DNA of 64,000 nt from Flavobacterium johnsoniae. Lineage in GTDB: Bacteria; Bacteroidota; Bacteroidia; Flavobacteriales; Flavobacteriaceae. Position 1 is the first letter of the stretch. Every line of letters begins with the position of its first letter. The position numbers and the translations under genes are program-made. This document shows, in pieces, positions 27,699 to 37,244 of this stretch. The notes beneath the pieces were generated by a model. That model searched no databases, was not told the origin of the DNA, and worked only from the letters and a program-made list of their open reading frames with translations. The DNA lies in NCBI RefSeq assembly GCF_001879205.1, contig NZ_MLFK01000006.1:1-64000 (forward strand), written 5' to 3'.

Positions 27699-29103
27699 AT
27701 TTTAATCCGTTTACAGAAACATTTACAGTTCCGTTTATTTTTATAAAAGCGATTATAGCCTGGTTGGTCAATTGAATTTTGTCAAATTGAATATCTTCCA
27801 TTTTGCCATTTACAAAAACTCCCGGCATTGGCGAATAGTTTTTAAGATATGCAGCCATGGTTTTTTTTCCTTCTTCTAAATTTGGCTGTATTGAATAACG
27901 GCAGCTTTCTTCCATTTTTCTTAAAACATAACCTTGTGCCAGCCAGTTTGCAGTTCGCATTAATTTGCTTTTGGTATCAAGAACATAATCGAGCTTGTCA
28001 AAATAAATTTCTTTAGTCTGTGCATTGTATTGCGGTGTTCCATTTAAGTAAAGTGTTCCGTTTATAGAGCCTAAAACATCAAGCGCAATTACCATTTTGC
28101 CGTTTTTATGCCAAATTGAAACGTTTTTCACGGTTACTTTTTTGCTTCCCGAGCCAAATTCCTGTCCGGCAAAATTCTTCGTCATAATTTTTGATGCATC
28201 AACATAACTGGAAATCGCTGCAATATTGGCCGAAATCTGATTTGGGATTTTGGTAACTGGTTTTAAGACAATTTTATTTTCATTAAACTTAGATTCCGGT
28301 TGTTTGCCTACAATGGTTTCCATATTGCATTTCATTCCCATTTCTAGTAGAAACGAATCTTTTTTGAGTTTGGCATTGGTAGAATAAATTTCAACCGGAA
28401 CAATTCTTAACCAGCTTTCATACGTATCGCTCATTTGAAACGGTGTACAAATTTTTTCTAAAGCCGATAAGACATTTGGCTTAAAATCTATTGATTTCTC
28501 AATTGCTTCGTCAATCTTACGTTCCAGTTTAGATTTAAAAATAGTAATAGCCGGGTTTATTAGATAAGTAATCGGCATATTTTTTCCAAAAACAGTCATC
28601 GTCGGGCTTTCGTTCCAGTCTAAAGATTTGAATTCGGTTTTAGTGTTTAATTTCCAGTTTGTTAAAGCGACATCGCTGGATAAAGTAATCACACCGTTTA
28701 AATTAAACTCTCGCGTATCATAAAGTTCTACACCAAGTTTTTTTGTTCCAATGCGGTACTTAATATTGACTTTTAAAGGAAGAATCGTTTTTATTTTTTT
28801 ATCAGGATTCGCAGGATCATTTTGAATTTTAATTGGCGCCTGCTTCCAGATTTTCATTTCAATGTCGTCATCATCGATGTTGTTGTCTTCATAAATCAAT
28901 CCATTTAAGAGGGCATTGGTCTGACTTTCTATGTCAGTTAATTTAACTGTAATTGGCAGATTGATGAATGACGGCGTTGCATCATAAATTAACGGACTTG
29001 CGTCATCCGGCTCTGGCTTCAGTGTTTCTAATTTTTGAGTTGTTGAGCAGCTAAAAAATACGGCAGTTACTGCAAACACTGATATTTTTGAAAAAAACTT
29101 CAT
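27697..29103 (-). CDS. DUF4403 family lipoprotein
   Basis: 468 residues from the ATG at 29103; a longer frame adds nine weak codons. The lipoprotein signal peptide ends FFSCSTTQ, with Cys as the lipidation site. The body carries repeated beta-rich segments (INLPITVKLTDIESQTNALL, ALDVLGSINGTLYL, KIQLTNQAIIAFIKING) that fit DUF4403, a Bacteroidota family with a BPI/TULIP-like appearance and no proven function. It has no cotranscribed partner: it faces the oxidase cluster and diverges from the ABC exporter across about 180 bases. Confidence 0.8.
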   Translation of the reverse strand: MKFFSKISVFAVTAVFFSCSTTQKLETLKPEPDDASPLIYDATPSFINLPITVKLTDIESQTNALLNGLIYEDNNIDDDDIEMKIWKQAPIKIQNDPANPDKKIKTILPLKVNIKYRIGTKKLGVELYDTREFNLNGVITLSSDVALTNWKLNTKTEFKSLDWNESPTMTVFGKNMPITYLINPAITIFKSKLERKIDEAIEKSIDFKPNVLSALEKICTPFQMSDTYESWLRIVPVEIYSTNAKLKKDSFLLEMGMKCNMETIVGKQPESKFNENKIVLKPVTKIPNQISANIAAISSYVDASKIMTKNFAGQEFGSGSKKVTVKNVSIWHKNGKMVIALDVLGSINGTLYLNGTPQYNAQTKEIYFDKLDYVLDTKSKLMRTANWLAQGYVLRKMEESCRYSIQPNLEEGKKTMAAYLKNYSPMPGVFVNGKMEDIQFDKIQLTNQAIIAFIKINGTVNVSVNGLK

Positions 29104-29281
29104 AATTAATGATTTTTTTAAGTGAAGCAAAATTAAGAAAACAATTAAATTATTCTGACAAAGTGTAACATTTGATAACTATTGCCGTCTTATTTAAATA
29201 GTATGGTGAAATTATTAACGTTTTGTTATCATAATTTACTTATAAAAAATATTATTATTGTTTTAAAAATTTAACAATACC

Positions 29282-29983
29282 ATGATCGAAATCAAAGATT
29301 TACACAAATCCTATAAAATGGGGAGTTCGGAGTTGCATGTGTTGAAAGGGATTAATTTTAATATTGCAGAAGGTGAGTTAGTGGCGATTATGGGGTCTTC
29401 AGGATCTGGAAAATCGACTTTGCTTAATATTTTAGGAATTCTTGATGAAGCTGATTCTGGTAGTTATATTTTAGATAAAACACCAATTAGAAAACTAAAC
29501 GAAACTCTAGCTTCAAAATACCGTAACAAATTTTTAGGTTTTGTTTTTCAGTCTTTCAATTTGATTAATTACAAATCCGCGCTGGATAATGTTGCGATGC
29601 CCTTATATTATCAGGGAGTAAAGAGAAAAGAACGTTATGATATCGCGATGAAATATCTTGAAAAAGTAGGTTTAGGCTCGCATTCTCACCATTTGCCTAA
29701 CGAACTTTCGGGCGGACAGAAACAACGTGTGGCGATTGCAAGGGCATTGGCATCGAACCCAAAAGTTTTGCTTGCTGATGAGCCGACAGGAGCTTTGGAT
29801 ACTAAAACTTCTTATGAAGTAATGGAACTTATTCAGGGAATTAACGATGAAGGAAAAACAATTTTAATTGTTACACACGAACCTGATATTGCTGCAATGT
29901 GCAAAAGAAATGTGGTCCTGAAAGACGGATTAATTATCGACGATAAATTGGTAGAACAAGTTAGAGCTTCATCTTATGTTTAA
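29282..29983 (+). CDS. MacB/LolD-type ABC transporter ATP-binding protein
   Basis: 233 residues, a complete ABC ATPase: Walker A GSSGSGKST (38-46), Q-loop Q90 in FVFQSFNL, signature LSGGQ (142-146), Walker B VLLADE (162-167) and switch His H199 in VTHE. It is of the MacB/LolD/FtsE class that powers mechanotransmission permeases instead of pulling substrate through the membrane. It overlaps the first permease gene by 8 bases and is the only ATPase in a six-gene export operon, so it must serve both permeases. Confidence 0.94.
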   Translation: MIEIKDLHKSYKMGSSELHVLKGINFNIAEGELVAIMGSSGSGKSTLLNILGILDEADSGSYILDKTPIRKLNETLASKYRNKFLGFVFQSFNLINYKSALDNVAMPLYYQGVKRKERYDIAMKYLEKVGLGSHSHHLPNELSGGQKQRVAIARALASNPKVLLADEPTGALDTKTSYEVMELIQGINDEGKTILIVTHEPDIAAMCKRNVVLKDGLIIDDKLVEQVRASSYV

Positions 29984-31220
29984 TATTGAGCGTTGGCAGG
30001 AAATATTTGAGGCAATTTCAAAAAACCGGCTTAGAACTTTTTTAACGGGAGTTTCGGTAGCCTCAGGGATTTTCATTTTGGTGATTTTGCTTGGAGCAGG
30101 GAAAGGCCTTCAAAATGGTATTGAAAAACAATTCGAACGCGATGCCGCTGGAATTATTGAAGTTTGGTCTGGTACAACTACAAAAGAGTACAAAGGATTA
30201 AATCCGGGAAGACAGGTTCAGTTTCGAAATAGTGATTATAATCAATCGGTTCAAAAATTCGAAGACAAATTAGATTTGAGAGCTTCAACACAGAATTATT
30301 GGGGAGCACCTTTTTCGTATGGAAAAGAATCCGGAAATTACCAGTATAGAGGAGTGAATCCTGATTATGGAGGAATCGAAAACCTAACGATAGTTCAGGG
30401 ACGATATGTAAACAGTAAAGATTTACAGAATAATGAAAAAGTCGCTGTTATTGGAATGAAATTAAAGACGGATTTATTTAAGGATAAGGAAGCGATAGGA
30501 GAAGAAATTGCAATAAACAAAATCAATTTTAAGGTAATCGGGATTTTTACAGATCCGGGAGGAGAACGAGAAGAAACCAGAGCTTACCTGCCTTTGACTA
30601 CCGTGCAGAGAACTTTTGGAGGCGGAGATAAAATCAGCAATTTGTTTTTTACTTTAAAAAAGACAAACGATTATGACGAAGCTCTGGCGCAATCTGAAAA
30701 ATTTACTCAGGATTTAAAAGATTTATTGAAAAGTAAAAATATGGTTGCTCCCGAAGATGACGGGGGAGTTGGGGTTTATAACTCGGTTAAAGATGCAAAG
30801 CAGTTTTATGATTTAAATCTTTACATCAGATTGTTTTTCTGGTGGGTTGGTATTTGTACGATTATTGCCGGAGTGGTTGGAGTTAGTAATATTATGTTGA
30901 TTATTGTAAAAGAAAGAACAAAAGAAATTGGGATACGTAAAGCTTTAGGAGCTTCGCCATTTTCGATTATTACTATGATACTTCACGAATCTATCTTCAT
31001 CACTACAATTGCCGGTTTTGTAGGGCTTTTAGCAAGTTTATTGTTGTTAGAATTTGTTGGGCCTATGGTTCAGAGTGAATATTTTAGAAACCCCGAAGTT
31101 GATTTTAGTGTTGCCTTAACAACATTATTTTTACTTGTATTTGCAGGTGCTGTTGCTGGATTTTTTCCAGCATATAGGGCAGCCAAAATTAAACCTATTG
31201 TAGCACTTAGAGACGAATAA
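29976..31220 (+). CDS. MacB-like ABC permease, first copy
   Basis: 414 residues. One N-terminal helix (about 22-43) is followed by a MacB_PCD periplasmic domain (about 45-265) and three C-terminal FtsX-type helices (about 288-312, 336-360, 378-402). Family motifs are NRLRTFLTGVSVASGIF, KVAVIGMKL, IMLIIVKERTKEIGIRKALGA and FPAYRAAKIKPIVALRDE, all at expected places. It probably forms a heterodimer with the next permease. The stop is 2 bases from the next start. Confidence 0.92.
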   Translation: MFNIERWQEIFEAISKNRLRTFLTGVSVASGIFILVILLGAGKGLQNGIEKQFERDAAGIIEVWSGTTTKEYKGLNPGRQVQFRNSDYNQSVQKFEDKLDLRASTQNYWGAPFSYGKESGNYQYRGVNPDYGGIENLTIVQGRYVNSKDLQNNEKVAVIGMKLKTDLFKDKEAIGEEIAINKINFKVIGIFTDPGGEREETRAYLPLTTVQRTFGGGDKISNLFFTLKKTNDYDEALAQSEKFTQDLKDLLKSKNMVAPEDDGGVGVYNSVKDAKQFYDLNLYIRLFFWWVGICTIIAGVVGVSNIMLIIVKERTKEIGIRKALGASPFSIITMILHESIFITTIAGFVGLLASLLLLEFVGPMVQSEYFRNPEVDFSVALTTLFLLVFAGAVAGFFPAYRAAKIKPIVALRDE

Positions 31221-31222
31221 TT

Positions 31223-32488
31223 ATGTTTAAAAAAGATAATTGGGACGAAATTTTACAGGCCTTAACGGCTAACCCATTCAGAACAATTCTGACGGCTTTT
31301 GGTGTTTTTTGGGGGATTTTTATTTTGGTAATTCTGCTTGCGGCAGGTAATGGTTTAGAAAATGGTATCAAAAAAGGATTTGACGGAATCGCCACAAATA
31401 CTATGTTTATGTGGAGTCAGACAACCTCAAAAGCATATAAAGGACTGCCAAAAATACGTCGTTACGATTTTAGAAACAGTGATGTTACGGCTTTAAAAGC
31501 AGCATTGCCTGATTTATTATATGTTTCACCAAGAAACCAATTAGGAGATTTTAACGGAACGAATAACGTGGTTCGAGGGACGAAAACTTCTGCATTTACT
31601 ATTTATGGAGATTATCCGGAGCTTATTAAACAACAGCCGATGGATATTATAAAAGGAAGATTTGTGAACCAGCAGGATATTCAGGAGAAGAGAAAAATCG
31701 CAGTGATTGGTAAAGGTGTTATCAGTGAACTTTATGGAAAAGAAGAAGAAGCTGTTGGTACTTATATTAAAATCAACGGAATAAATTTTATGGTTGTCGG
31801 CGTTTATAAATCCAAACAGCAGGGAGGTAATGCGGAACAGGAACAAAAAAACATTTTTATTCCGTTTACCACTTTTCAGCAGGCGTTTAATTATGGAGAC
31901 AAAGTAGGATGGATGGCACTTACTGCAAAAGACGAAACTTCGATTACGGAATTAAAACCAAAAATTTTAGAAATTATAAAAGCCCTGCATTCTGTAAACC
32001 CTACTGATGAACGAGCAGTTGGGAATTTTGACTTGTATGAGCAGTTTAATAAAGTGCAGAGTCTGTTTAATATTCTAAAAATCATTGCTTATTTTGTTGG
32101 AACAATGGTTTTGATTTCCGGTGTAATTGGAATTTCAAATATTATGCTGATTGTAGTGAAAGAACGTACCAAGGAAATTGGAATTCGACGTGCTTTAGGA
32201 GCTACTCCGGGAGCAATTCGCGGGCAGATATTATCAGAATCTATATTTCTAACCATAATTTCGGGAATGCTTGGTATTGCGGTGGCAACCGGAATCATTG
32301 CGCTTTTAAATATGGCCTTAGATTCGATGCCGCCCGGAAATGACACTATGTTTGCCAATCCAAGCGTTGATTTGGGAGTTGTATTTGTTGCCTTAATAAT
32401 ATTAGTAGGATCTGGTTTGCTGGCAGGATTTATTCCGGCGCAGACCGCAATTAATGTAAAGCCGGTAGATGCTTTGCGAACAGAATAA
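31223..32488 (+). CDS. MacB-like ABC permease, second copy
   Basis: 421 residues with the same layout as the preceding permease: N-terminal helix (about 19-40), periplasmic MacB_PCD domain, three C-terminal helices, and the motifs NPFRTILTAFGVFWGIF, KIAVIGKGV, IMLIVVKERTKEIGIRRALGA and IPAQTAINVKPVDALRTE. The two are clearly paralogues but differ throughout the periplasmic part, which suggests a heterodimeric exporter and not a recent duplication. Confidence 0.92.
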   Translation: MFKKDNWDEILQALTANPFRTILTAFGVFWGIFILVILLAAGNGLENGIKKGFDGIATNTMFMWSQTTSKAYKGLPKIRRYDFRNSDVTALKAALPDLLYVSPRNQLGDFNGTNNVVRGTKTSAFTIYGDYPELIKQQPMDIIKGRFVNQQDIQEKRKIAVIGKGVISELYGKEEEAVGTYIKINGINFMVVGVYKSKQQGGNAEQEQKNIFIPFTTFQQAFNYGDKVGWMALTAKDETSITELKPKILEIIKALHSVNPTDERAVGNFDLYEQFNKVQSLFNILKIIAYFVGTMVLISGVIGISNIMLIVVKERTKEIGIRRALGATPGAIRGQILSESIFLTIISGMLGIAVATGIIALLNMALDSMPPGNDTMFANPSVDLGVVFVALIILVGSGLLAGFIPAQTAINVKPVDALRTE

Positions 32489-32531
32489 AATTATCAATCA
32501 AAAAAAAATAATCGATTAAACCGAAAACAAA

Positions 32532-33647
32532 ATGAAAAAAGGAGTAACCGTAACCATTTTAATCTTAATTGCTGTAGTGTTCTTTGGTGCACTTTACTAT
32601 TTGTACGCGAAGAATCAGGAATCACCAGTTATTTTTAAAACGGAGAAAGCAGAAATTAAAACAATAGTAAAAAATACAATTGCTACTGGTAACATTCAGC
32701 CTGATGAAGAAGTCTTAATCAAACCGAACATTTCAGGTATTATTGAACAAGTTTATATTAAAGCCGGAGAGAAAATCAAAGCAGGAGATATGATTGCCAA
32801 AATTAGAGTTGTGGCAAATGTATCTAATGTAAGCAGTACTCAAAATCAGGTACAGACTGCAAAAATTGCTTTAGATAACCAGGAAAAAATTTATCAAAGA
32901 CAAAAAACACTTTTTGATAAAGATGTAATTTCTGCCAACGATTTTGATGCCGCTCAATTGGCTTACAAACAAGCAAAACAAAACTACGCATCAGCAAAGC
33001 AGAGTTTAGATATTGTAAAAACAGGAACTACATCTTCATTAGGAAATTATGCAAATACCTTAATTCGTTCTACGGTAAACGGAATGGTTTTAGCAGTTCC
33101 GGTAAAAGTAGGAAATCAGGTTATCGAAAGTAATAACTTTAATGAAGGAACTACAATTGCAAGTGTTGCCGATGTGGGAAGAATGATTTTTATTGGAAAA
33201 ATTGACGAATCGGAAGTGGGTAAAATCAAAGAAAAAATGCCAATTGAAATTACAGTTGGAGCTATCGAAAATAAAAAATTTGAAGCCGTTTTAACTGATA
33301 TCGCACCAAAAGGTGTTGTAGAAAACGGAGCAATCCAGTTTGAAATAAAAGCCAGATTAGAAAATAGAGATGAAACATTTATTAGAGCAGGTTTAAGTGC
33401 AAATGCTTCTATTATCCTTGAAAAAGCGGATAAAGTTATGGCTATCAAAGAATCATTAGTGCAGTTCGACAAAAAAACTCAAAAACCTTATGTAGAAGTT
33501 GAAACAGCTCCTCAGAAATTTGAAAGAAGAGACTTAGTTTTAGGTGTAAGCGACGGAATTTACGTTCAGGTTAAAAGCGGGATCAAAAATACAGATAAAA
33601 TTAAAATCTGGAATCAAGGTTTGATCGATGAAAAAGAGAAAAAATAA
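32532..33647 (+). CDS. Periplasmic adaptor (MacA/HlyD-type membrane fusion protein), first copy
   Basis: 371 residues with an N-terminal membrane anchor (about 7-25), a lipoyl/barrel-sandwich domain (SGIIEQVYIKAGEKIKAGD), a helical hairpin (about 95-155, VISANDFDAAQLAYKQAKQN), the returning lipoyl half (VNGMVLAVPVKVGNQVI), and beta-barrel and membrane-proximal domains. It bridges the inner-membrane permeases to TolC. It lies 43 bases after the permeases and 80 bases before the tolC-like gene. The operon has a second adaptor, which is unusual. Confidence 0.92.
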   Translation: MKKGVTVTILILIAVVFFGALYYLYAKNQESPVIFKTEKAEIKTIVKNTIATGNIQPDEEVLIKPNISGIIEQVYIKAGEKIKAGDMIAKIRVVANVSNVSSTQNQVQTAKIALDNQEKIYQRQKTLFDKDVISANDFDAAQLAYKQAKQNYASAKQSLDIVKTGTTSSLGNYANTLIRSTVNGMVLAVPVKVGNQVIESNNFNEGTTIASVADVGRMIFIGKIDESEVGKIKEKMPIEITVGAIENKKFEAVLTDIAPKGVVENGAIQFEIKARLENRDETFIRAGLSANASIILEKADKVMAIKESLVQFDKKTQKPYVEVETAPQKFERRDLVLGVSDGIYVQVKSGIKNTDKIKIWNQGLIDEKEKK

Positions 33648-33727
33648 TCTGATAGTATAAAGAGTTTTTTGGTTTTAAAAAATGTTAAATTTGCGTAGTT
33701 GGTTTACTGCGCTTTCATTCAAAATAT

Positions 33728-35179
33728 ATGAAAATAAATAAATATAATAGTTTTGTTTTTGCCATCTTGTTCGGTTTTGGAGTAACCGGTCATGCACAAT
33801 CAAAACAATGGACTTTGGAGGAATGTGTGAGATACGCATTGGAGAATAATATAACGATTAAATTAACCGAGTTAGATTTAAAAACCGCGGCAATTGATAA
33901 AAGAGGTGCTATAGGAAATTATCTTCCGTCAGTAAATGCAAATGCTTCACACTCTTGGAATATTGGTTTAAACCAGAACATTACAACAGGTTTACTTGAA
34001 AATCAAACTACACAATACTCTTCTATCGGAGCTTCTGTTGGAGTTGATATCTATAAAGGACTTCAAAATCAGAATACACTTCGCAGAGCAAATCTTTCTA
34101 TCATAGCTTCAAAATATCAATTGCTGAAAATGCAGGAGGATATTTCATTGAACGTTGCCAGTGCTTTTTTGCAGATTTTATCTAATAAAGAAGATTTAAA
34201 AGTTAAAAAAGAGCAGTTAGCTATTGACGAAAAGCGTTATGCGCGTTCTGAAGAAATGGTAAATGCAGGAACCATTCCACGTGGTGATTTATTTGATTTA
34301 AAAGCCACTGTTGCAACAGATAAACAAAACATTACAGTTTCTGAAAATAATTTGTTGATTTCTAAATTAAGTTTAGCACAGCTTTTACAATTAAAAGAAT
34401 TTGCTGATTTTGATGTAATCGATAATACAAACTTGCAGGACGAAAATAATATCATGGCGCAGAGTCCAATTGAGATTTACAATAAAGCAAAAGAAATCAG
34501 AACAGAGTTAAAATTAGCTCAGACTAACCTCGAAATTGCTGAAAAAAATGTTGCTATTGCGAGAGGAGCATATCAGCCAACTTTAAGTGCGTTTTATAAC
34601 TTTAATACAAGAGCTAGTTATTCTGATATAATTACAGGATCTATCCCAAATACAGTCAATCCAACTACGCAAATTGGATTTGTTGAAGGAACAAATCAGG
34701 CAGTGCTTCGTAATAACAGCACTTCTGTTTTGGGTAACGCAGCTCCAATATTAGATCAGTTTAATGATAATAAAGGGCAGTCTTTTGGTTTGCAGCTTTC
34801 TGTTCCAATATTTAACGGTTTCTCTGCCAGAAATAATGTTGAAAGAAACAAAGTAAGTTTAGAGAAATCTAAAATAGATTTAGAGCAAAAAAGTTTAGAT
34901 TTGCAACGTAACGTTTATACTGCGTTTACAGATGCAAAAGGAGCTTTAAATACCTATGAATCATCAACTGTTACTTTAGAAGCGAGACAACAAGCGTATA
35001 ATTACGCTAAAGAAAAGTATGATGTTGGTTTAATGAATTCATTCGATTTTACACAAGCACAAACTTTGCTGACCAATGCACAGTCTGACGTTATTAGAAC
35101 GAAATACGATTACATGTTCAAAATTAAAATACTTGAATTCTATTTTGGAATTCCAATTGTTCCAATTATTACAAAATAA
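33728..35179 (+). CDS. TolC family outer-membrane efflux protein
   Basis: 483 residues with a signal peptide ending GHAQS. Two OEP repeats: residues about 25-225 and 255-475, each a long helical pair with short strands (WTLEECVRYALENNITIK; GQSFGLQLSVPIFNGFSARN; NVYTAFTDAKGALNTYESS; KYDVGLMNSFDFTQAQTLL). It forms the trimeric outer-membrane exit duct. A TAAATTTG box at 33686-33693 in the 80-base gap may be an internal promoter for this and the next gene. Confidence 0.94.
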   Translation: MKINKYNSFVFAILFGFGVTGHAQSKQWTLEECVRYALENNITIKLTELDLKTAAIDKRGAIGNYLPSVNANASHSWNIGLNQNITTGLLENQTTQYSSIGASVGVDIYKGLQNQNTLRRANLSIIASKYQLLKMQEDISLNVASAFLQILSNKEDLKVKKEQLAIDEKRYARSEEMVNAGTIPRGDLFDLKATVATDKQNITVSENNLLISKLSLAQLLQLKEFADFDVIDNTNLQDENNIMAQSPIEIYNKAKEIRTELKLAQTNLEIAEKNVAIARGAYQPTLSAFYNFNTRASYSDIITGSIPNTVNPTTQIGFVEGTNQAVLRNNSTSVLGNAAPILDQFNDNKGQSFGLQLSVPIFNGFSARNNVERNKVSLEKSKIDLEQKSLDLQRNVYTAFTDAKGALNTYESSTVTLEARQQAYNYAKEKYDVGLMNSFDFTQAQTLLTNAQSDVIRTKYDYMFKIKILEFYFGIPIVPIITK

Positions 35180-35185
35180 TTTATT

Positions 35186-36469
35186 ATGTCAAAAAAAACA
35201 ATTTACTTCTTAGTTGGCGGGGCAGTGCTTCTAATTGCTGCATTAATAACATATAAAGGAGTAATAGGAAATAAAGAGGAAGGAAAAGAAGTTGAAACAT
35301 CAAAAGTGGCAGCTTCTACAATTGTTGAAACGGTTTCGGCAACTGGAAAAATCCAGCCCGAAATAGAAGTAAAACTTTCATCCATGGTTTCCGGTGAAAT
35401 TATTGCGTTAAATGTAAAAGAAGGTCAGGTTGTAAAAAAAGGTGATTTATTAGTAAAAATAAACCCTGATTTATATACTTCAGGTTTAGAGAGATCTGTA
35501 GCCAATTTATCTGGAACTAAGGCTGGTTTAGTACAGTCTGAAGCCAGTTTTAAAGAAGCAAAAGCCAATTACGAACGTAATAAAACCTTGTATGACAAAG
35601 GCGTAATTTCAAAATCAGATTGGGATAAAGCAATTTCAACATACGAAGTTGCAAAAGCGACAAAACAAAATGCGTATTATAATGTTCAAAGTGCTTCGGC
35701 GTCTGTAACAGAAGCCAGAGACAATTTAGGACGTACGACAATTTATGCTCCTGCAGATGGTACTATTTCAGTTTTAAATGTTGAGTTAGGCGAGCGTGTT
35801 TTAGGAACACAGCAAATGGCCGGAACAGAACTTTTAAGAGTAGCCAACCTTAATAATATGGAGGTTGAAGTTGATGTAAATGAAAATGATATCGTAAAAA
35901 TTAAAATTGGAGACGAAGCCAATGTTGAAGTCGATGCTTATCTAAAAAAGAAATTTAAAGGTACCGTAACCAGTATTTCGAATTCTGCCAGTACAACATT
36001 AACATCAGATCAGGTTACGAATTTTAAAGTAAAAGTTCGTATTTTAAAAGAATCGTATCAGGATTTAGTAGAGGGAAAACCAGCTGCATATTCACCTTTT
36101 AGACCAGGAATGACCGCTACAGTTGATATTATTACGACAACAAAAAATAATGTTTTGGCCGTGCCCATTAGCTCTGTTGTAGTTAAATCAGATACTACAG
36201 CCGTTACAGATTTTAAAGTTGAAGATCCAAACGAGAAAAAAGCCACCCCAAAAAGCGATAAGAAATTCGAATGCGTTTTTGTGAAAGTTGGTGATAAAGC
36301 AAAAATCAGAATTATTAAAACCGGGATTCAGGACGATACCAATATTGAAGTAATGTCTGGATTAAAAGCTGGTGATGTAGTAATTACCGGACCTTATACT
36401 ACGGTTTCTAAAGAACTAAATTCCGGAGATAAAGTAAAGCTTAAAAAAGCAGATACGCCTAAGAAATAA
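35186..36469 (+). CDS. Periplasmic adaptor (MacA-type), second copy
   Basis: 427 residues with an N-terminal anchor (about 6-24), first lipoyl half (LSSMVSGEIIALNVKEGQVV), a helical hairpin (about 95-165, LYDKGVISKSDWDKAISTY), second lipoyl half (DGTISVLNVELGERVLGTQ), and C-terminal barrel and membrane-proximal domains. It is closer to classical MacA than the first adaptor and 56 residues longer, with a Lys/Asp-rich stretch at about 350-366. It starts 6 bases after tolC. Either the two adaptors form mixed rings or each pairs with its own permease. Confidence 0.92.
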   Translation: MSKKTIYFLVGGAVLLIAALITYKGVIGNKEEGKEVETSKVAASTIVETVSATGKIQPEIEVKLSSMVSGEIIALNVKEGQVVKKGDLLVKINPDLYTSGLERSVANLSGTKAGLVQSEASFKEAKANYERNKTLYDKGVISKSDWDKAISTYEVAKATKQNAYYNVQSASASVTEARDNLGRTTIYAPADGTISVLNVELGERVLGTQQMAGTELLRVANLNNMEVEVDVNENDIVKIKIGDEANVEVDAYLKKKFKGTVTSISNSASTTLTSDQVTNFKVKVRILKESYQDLVEGKPAAYSPFRPGMTATVDIITTTKNNVLAVPISSVVVKSDTTAVTDFKVEDPNEKKATPKSDKKFECVFVKVGDKAKIRIIKTGIQDDTNIEVMSGLKAGDVVITGPYTTVSKELNSGDKVKLKKADTPKK

Positions 36470-36491
36470 ATAAGATATCTTTAAAGATATA

Positions 36492-36535
36492 GTCAGCCTG
36501 AGCGAAGTAGGAGTTTCAACTGCGTTCAGCCTGAC
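36492..36535. repeat. REP-like imperfect palindrome
   Basis: GTCAGCCTGAGCGAAGT faces AACTGCGTTCAGCCTGAC, giving a 17-base imperfect hairpin. From memory, the CTGAGCGAAGT wording recurs as an intergenic palindrome in many Flavobacterium genomes. There is only one copy here, between the exporter operon and tsaB, with no T-run. Confidence 0.6.
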
Positions 36536-36563
36536 ATAATAATAAATTTTAAAATTACACACC

Positions 36564-37238
36564 TTGTCTTTTATTCTCAATATCGAAACAGCGACCAAAA
36601 ATTGTTCAGTATCAATTGCAAAAAACGGAGAAACGATTCTTTGTAAAGAAATTGCTGAAGAAGGATATTCGCATGCCGAAAAACTTCACGTTTTTATTGA
36701 AGATGTTATAGCCGAATCCGGAATTTCGGTTCAGGAATTAGCTGCAATTGCGGTAAGCCAGGGGCCAGGTTCATATACAGGTTTACGAATTGGTGTTTCG
36801 GCGGCAAAAGGATTGTGTTTTGCTCTAAATATTCCATTAATTGCGGTTGATACACTGCAGACTTTAGCCTCTAAAGCCAATGTTTCTGATGGTAAGATTA
36901 TTCCAATGCTGGATGCCAGAAGAATGGAGGTTTACAGCGAAGTTTTTAATGCTGATTTACAAGTTGAAAGAGCGATTCAGGCGGAGATTATTACAGAAGA
37001 TTCTTTTTCGGAATATAATGAAAAAGTTTACTTTGTTGGAGATTGTGCCGAGAAATGCAAACCGCTTTTAACGAAAGAAAATTTTATCTTTTTAGAAGAA
37101 ATCAAATATCCTTCGGCTGGAGAAATGAGTAAAATCAGTTATGATAAATATCAAAAAAGCGACACGGTAGATGTCGCTTATTTTGAGCCTTATTATTTAA
37201 AAGATTTTATGATGACGCTGCCATCAAAAAAACAATAA
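36564..37238 (+). CDS. tsaB: tRNA threonylcarbamoyladenosine biosynthesis protein TsaB
   Basis: 224 residues from a TTG start (MSFILNIETATKNCSVSIAK). TsaB partners TsaD and TsaE in making t6A at position 37 of ANN-decoding tRNAs. The ASKHA nucleotide-fold N-terminus is clear, as is the dimer-interface motif SQGPGSYTGLRIGVSAAKG (about 69-87). The C-terminal half is shorter and variable, as usual. No ATG fits the N-terminus; TTG starts occur elsewhere in this window (ctaB). It is convergent with the MscS gene, 6 bases between stops. Confidence 0.94.
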   Translation: MSFILNIETATKNCSVSIAKNGETILCKEIAEEGYSHAEKLHVFIEDVIAESGISVQELAAIAVSQGPGSYTGLRIGVSAAKGLCFALNIPLIAVDTLQTLASKANVSDGKIIPMLDARRMEVYSEVFNADLQVERAIQAEIITEDSFSEYNEKVYFVGDCAEKCKPLLTKENFIFLEEIKYPSAGEMSKISYDKYQKSDTVDVAYFEPYYLKDFMMTLPSKKQ

Positions 37239-37244
37239 ACGTTA

